64,000 nt of DNA from Neisseria weaveri (GTDB lineage: Bacteria > Pseudomonadota > Gammaproteobacteria > Burkholderiales > Neisseriaceae). Location of the stretch: assembly GCF_900638685.1 (NCBI RefSeq), contig NZ_LR134533.1, positions 124,001-188,000 of the forward strand, read 5' to 3'. The notes below the pieces were generated by a model. That model searched no databases. It saw only the letters and a program-made list of their open reading frames with translations, and was not told the origin of the DNA. This document shows positions 61,369-64,000 of the stretch, piece by piece; position 1 is the stretch's first letter, and the number at the start of each line of letters is the position of its first letter. A program made the position numbers and the translations under genes.

Positions 61369-62229
61369 ATGCCTACTTCATCACGTCTGCCCTTTTTCGG
61401 CATTGTCCGCGTCAGCGGCGAAGACCGTGCGTCTTTTCTGCACAGCCAACTGTCCAACCACATCGAAGCCTTATCGGAACACCAAGCCTGCTACGCCACT
61501 TATAACACGCCCAAAGGCCGCGTTATCGCCAATATGCTGGTGATCAACCGGGGCGAAGATTTGCTGCTGGTGATGGCAGCCGATTTGACCGAAAAAACCG
61601 TCAAACGCCTGAAGATGTTTGTCTTGCGTGCGAAAGTCCAATTCGAAGTTTTGACCGCTTTTGCCGCAGCAGGCACGCTTCCCGACGGCATTCAGCCCAT
61701 CTCCGCCGACACCCCTGCTTTAGCTTTTGCCTGCAATACCGATAACGGCATAACCGAAATTACGCTTCCCCATCAAGGCCGTCTGCAAATCGGTTTGGCG
61801 CAATCGCTGCCCGAATACGATGCAGAACACGAAAACGCCTGGAACGCACACGAAATCCGCAGCGGTTATCCATGGATTTCCGAAGCCACCAGCGAAGCTG
61901 CCGTCGCCCAAATGCTGAACCAACACATCATCGGCGGTGTGCACTTTAAAAAAGGCTGTTATCCCGGCCAAGAAATCATCGCACGCGCGCAATATCGCGG
62001 ACAAGTCAAACGCGGCTTGGCGGTATTAAGTTCTCCCGAACCCGAAGCAGCAGGCGCGGGCGTACAACTGGGAGGTGAAGAAGCAGGCATCATCATCAAC
62101 AGCGCGGCAGACCCATCGGGCAACATCCATCTTGCCGTCATCAAGTTTTCCGCCGCCGAAGCGCAATTAAGTGGCACAAACGGCAATCCGCTGACACAAC
62201 GACAGCTATTCTTTACCGTTGAAGCCTAA
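61369..62229 (+). CDS. ygfZ: Folate-binding protein YgfZ
   Basis: The 286-residue protein has the YgfZ/GcvT-like core with FGIVRVSGEDRASFLHSQLS, YATYNTPKGRVIANMLVINR and the YgfZ signature KGCYPGQEIIARAQYRGQVK with its conserved Cys. It binds tetrahydrofolate and supports iron-sulphur enzyme maturation. A DUS hairpin follows at 62271-62300. Confidence 0.93.
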   Translation: MPTSSRLPFFGIVRVSGEDRASFLHSQLSNHIEALSEHQACYATYNTPKGRVIANMLVINRGEDLLLVMAADLTEKTVKRLKMFVLRAKVQFEVLTAFAAAGTLPDGIQPISADTPALAFACNTDNGITEITLPHQGRLQIGLAQSLPEYDAEHENAWNAHEIRSGYPWISEATSEAAVAQMLNQHIIGGVHFKKGCYPGQEIIARAQYRGQVKRGLAVLSSPEPEAAGAGVQLGGEEAGIIINSAADPSGNIHLAVIKFSAAEAQLSGTNGNPLTQRQLFFTVEA

Positions 62230-62270
62230 ATTGCCCGCAATCTCTGTCGATTTACATTCTTCATAATGAA

Positions 62271-62300
62271 AAGGCCGTCTGAAAATTTCAGACGGCCTTT
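62271..62300. terminator. DUS inverted pair after ygfZ
   Basis: AAAGGCCGTCTGAAAATTTC followed by AGACGGCCTTTT forms a perfect hairpin with a T run. It can serve both the convergent ygfZ and acetyltransferase genes. Confidence 0.9.
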
Positions 62301-62366
62301 TCAACCGACATATTACCGACATTGAATCAAGGCCTTGAAAACTGCAAACCGTCTCCAATCGGAAAA

Positions 62367-62627
62367 TCACGCTTTCCGCTTTGCCAATACCGCTGCCGCA
62401 TAATCACATGATGCCGTCAAACCCACCTGATGTTTTTTTGCCTCTTCAATTGCAGCCTCAACCAAAACCTTAGCCAAACCCTGCCCGCGAAAAGCCGGAT
62501 CAACTACGGTATGGGTGATATTCCAAATGCCGTCTGAAATTTCATAATTTAAATGGCCTGCTTGTTCCCGACCGACCGATAAAATAAAGGTCCGGGTTTC
62601 AGGAAAATGTTGCACCGCGTTTGTCAT
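62367..62627 (-). CDS. Small GNAT-type acetyltransferase
   Basis: The 86-residue product is a short GNAT domain of the YjdJ type: AGHLNYEISDGIWNITHTVV, then AFRGQGLAKVLVEAAIEEAK, with RGQGLA as the acetyl-CoA loop, and a final SCDYAAAVL. The substrate is not known. It follows a DUS hairpin and lies downstream of gloB on the same strand. Confidence 0.88.
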   Translation of the reverse strand: MTNAVQHFPETRTFILSVGREQAGHLNYEISDGIWNITHTVVDPAFRGQGLAKVLVEAAIEEAKKHQVGLTASCDYAAAVLAKRKA

Positions 62628-62667
62628 CCGTATCTCCTTAAAAAGTCTTGTGTTCGAGGATTAGTTG

Positions 62668-62697
62668 AGGCCGTCTGAAATTTTCAGACGGCCTCGC
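62668..62697. terminator. DUS inverted pair
   Basis: AGGCCGTCTGAAATTTTCAG and ACGGCCT form a hairpin between gloB and the acetyltransferase gene. Confidence 0.85.
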
Positions 62698-62704
62698 TCT
62701 ATGC

Positions 62705-63451
62705 TTAAAAACGGTTTTTTAATTCACGCATCGCTGCAAACACCTCTAAGTCGTTATGCAAGGCTTTGCCCGACAAGGCTTCAACACGCCGGGCAATCGC
62801 CAGCACATGCACCCGCAAGAAAGGATTAACCTTACACTCGTGCTCCAAACGCACCGGCAATGTAGGCATTTTTTCAGACGCAGCGGCACGTGCGATGTCT
62901 TGGTTTTCCGGCTCGATATGTGCGGCAAAGCGCAAATTGGCCGCCGTATATTCGTGCGCCGGATAAAACAGGGTTGCTTCATGCAAGGTCAGGTAACGCT
63001 GCAAACTGGCAAACATCTGCTGCGCCGTTCCGGTGAAAATCCGGCCGCAACCCGCGCTGAATAAGGTATCGCCGCAGAATACATGTTTATTGTCGGAAAC
63101 AGAAACAATATAGCTGAGATGGGAATCGGTATGGCCGTATGTTTCCCACACCTCTACGCTGCAATTTTCCCACTGCCAACGGCTTCCTTCGGCAACTTGA
63201 TTGTCCGCCGCACCAATATCGTGGTTGCCGAATATACGGCATTGCGGAAAAGACTCCAGCAACCCGGCAATGCCGCCGATATGGTCATGATGATGATGGG
63301 TAATCCAGATCTGCTCCAACGCCAAGCCGTGCTGTTTCAGATAAGCCAATACAGGCCCGGCCTCTCCGGGATCGACGCAAACCGCTTTACCGCCTTCTTG
63401 CAGCAACCAAATATAATTGTCTTGAAATGCCCGAACCGGCACAATCTTCAT
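62705..63451 (-). CDS. gloB: Hydroxyacylglutathione hydrolase (glyoxalase II)
   Basis: The 248-residue protein starts MKIVPVRAFQDNYIWLLQEG and has the metallo-beta-lactamase motif THHHHDHIGGIAGLLE, then YGHTDSHLSYIV, VFCGDTLFSAGCGRIFTGTA and YPAHEYTAANLRFAAHIEPE. It hydrolyses S-lactoylglutathione in methylglyoxal detoxification. I start it at ATG 63451; an ATG five codons earlier is in frame. Confidence 0.95.
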   Translation of the reverse strand: MKIVPVRAFQDNYIWLLQEGGKAVCVDPGEAGPVLAYLKQHGLALEQIWITHHHHDHIGGIAGLLESFPQCRIFGNHDIGAADNQVAEGSRWQWENCSVEVWETYGHTDSHLSYIVSVSDNKHVFCGDTLFSAGCGRIFTGTAQQMFASLQRYLTLHEATLFYPAHEYTAANLRFAAHIEPENQDIARAAASEKMPTLPVRLEHECKVNPFLRVHVLAIARRVEALSGKALHNDLEVFAAMRELKNRF

Positions 63452-63491
63452 GTTTGTCTCCGACATATTCTCATTGAGGCCGTCTGAAAAA

Positions 63492-64000
63492 TCAGCTGTT
63501 CAACAACCAATATTGCAGGCCGACCAGTGTTTTTCCGTCTTCGATTTCATTATTGAGAATGGCCGCTTTGATTTCTTCGCGACTCATCAATACGGTTTCG
63601 GTAAATTCGTCTTCATCGTTTTCCAAGCTGCTGCCTTCGCTGATACCTTCGGCCAAATAGAGATACATTTTTTCATCACAGAAACCGGGCGCAGTATAGA
63701 AAGTGTGCACCAATTTTGCCCGCTCGGCACGGTAACAGGTTTCCTCTTCCAGCTCGCGCAAAGCGCAGGCTTCAGTGTCTTCCCCGTCCACATCCAACTT
63801 CCCTGCCGGCAATTCCAGCAACGGTTTGCCCAAAGCGTAACGCCATTGGCGCACTAAAATTACTTTGTCGTCATCGGTTACCGCCAGCACGCAAGTCGCT
63901 CCGGGATGGCGGGCAACCAAGCGGCTGCTTTCCTTGCCGTTGGGCAGGCGGATTTTATCGCGGCTGATGGTTAAAAAAGTTCCTTCGAAAATCGGCTCGG
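63492..64000 (-). CDS. Nudix hydrolase (ADP-ribose pyrophosphatase-like), 5' end beyond window
   Basis: The frame is open to the right edge, so the start is missing. The visible 169 residues include PIFEGTFLTISRDKIRLPNG near the edge, LELPAGKLDVDGED and the Nudix box ending ACALRELEEETCYRAE. The usual Gly after EET is Cys here (EETC). TFYTAPGFCDEKMYLYLAEG follows, as in ADP-ribose pyrophosphatases (NudF-like). It should cleave ADP-ribose or a related nucleoside diphosphate. It is followed by gloB on the same strand with a DUS in between. Confidence 0.9.
   Translation of the reverse strand, partial: EPIFEGTFLTISRDKIRLPNGKESSRLVARHPGATCVLAVTDDDKVILVRQWRYALGKPLLELPAGKLDVDGEDTEACALRELEEETCYRAERAKLVHTFYTAPGFCDEKMYLYLAEGISEGSSLENDEDEFTETVLMSREEIKAAILNNEIEDGKTLVGLQYWLLNS

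Overview
The window looks like the chromosome of a Neisseria-type betaproteobacterium. The 12-mer AGGCCGTCTGAA, known as the AG-dialect neisserial DNA uptake sequence (DUS), recurs throughout, often as inverted pairs behind genes. The housekeeping genes (recC, rpe, pyrG, ygfZ, gloB) also read as neisserial. I do not name a species.

Layout. 1-2.6 kb: a right-handed beta-helix protein (minus strand, runs off the left edge) and an AT-rich gap. 2.7-4.2 kb: a HerA/YjgR-type ATPase. 4.6-24.67 kb: a defective Mu-like prophage that keeps only its late half. In order it has a head-nuclease fragment, G, protease I, a frameshifted major head gene T, gp35-gp38, sheath L, tube M, gp41 with a probable -1 frameshift, a lipoprotein cargo gene, tape measure, N, P, gp45-gp48, fibre genes, then com and a Dam-type methylase where Mu has com-mom. 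24.69-28.87 kb: a CRISPR array of 63 repeats and 62 spacers. 29.06-35.6 kb: type I-C genes cas2, cas1, a membrane protein not usual for this system, cas4, cas7, cas8c and cas5c, all on the minus strand. 35.7-46.95 kb: a tightly coupled minus-strand defence operon (SNF2 helicase, KTSC protein, a small protein, an SMC/RloC-like ATPase, type III Mod, RhuM, type III Res). It sits between cas5c and cas3. 47.0-49.3 kb: cas3. 49.4-50.05 kb: remnants of a second phage tail region. 50.1-64 kb: ordinary chromosome, including a DUF3465 protein, an amino-acid-binding lipoprotein, nucleoside hydrolase, RecC, Rpe, a Spy-like protein, PyrG, a YkvA-like protein, YgfZ, a GNAT protein, GloB and a Nudix enzyme (runs off the right edge).

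How it fits together. The locus appears to be a type I-C CRISPR-Cas system that has been invaded twice. A Mu-like phage seems to have transposed into a spacer near the old, leader-distal end of the array. Its right end lies 17 bp before the first intact repeat, and a degenerate repeat in the same orientation lies 20 kb away at the prophage's left edge. A restriction-type operon seems to have entered between cas3 and cas5c. One spacer matches the resident prophage protease gene at 33 of 36 positions. A degenerate repeat / short spacer / repeat unit directly upstream of the cas5c ribosome binding site could be a Cas-regulating RNA or a self-cleavage site. A membrane protein of unknown function lies between cas4 and cas1. 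The most novel candidates are this pseudo-array, the membrane protein, and the ATPase with a possible HEPN nuclease tail inside the coupled island. All functional roles for these are inference.
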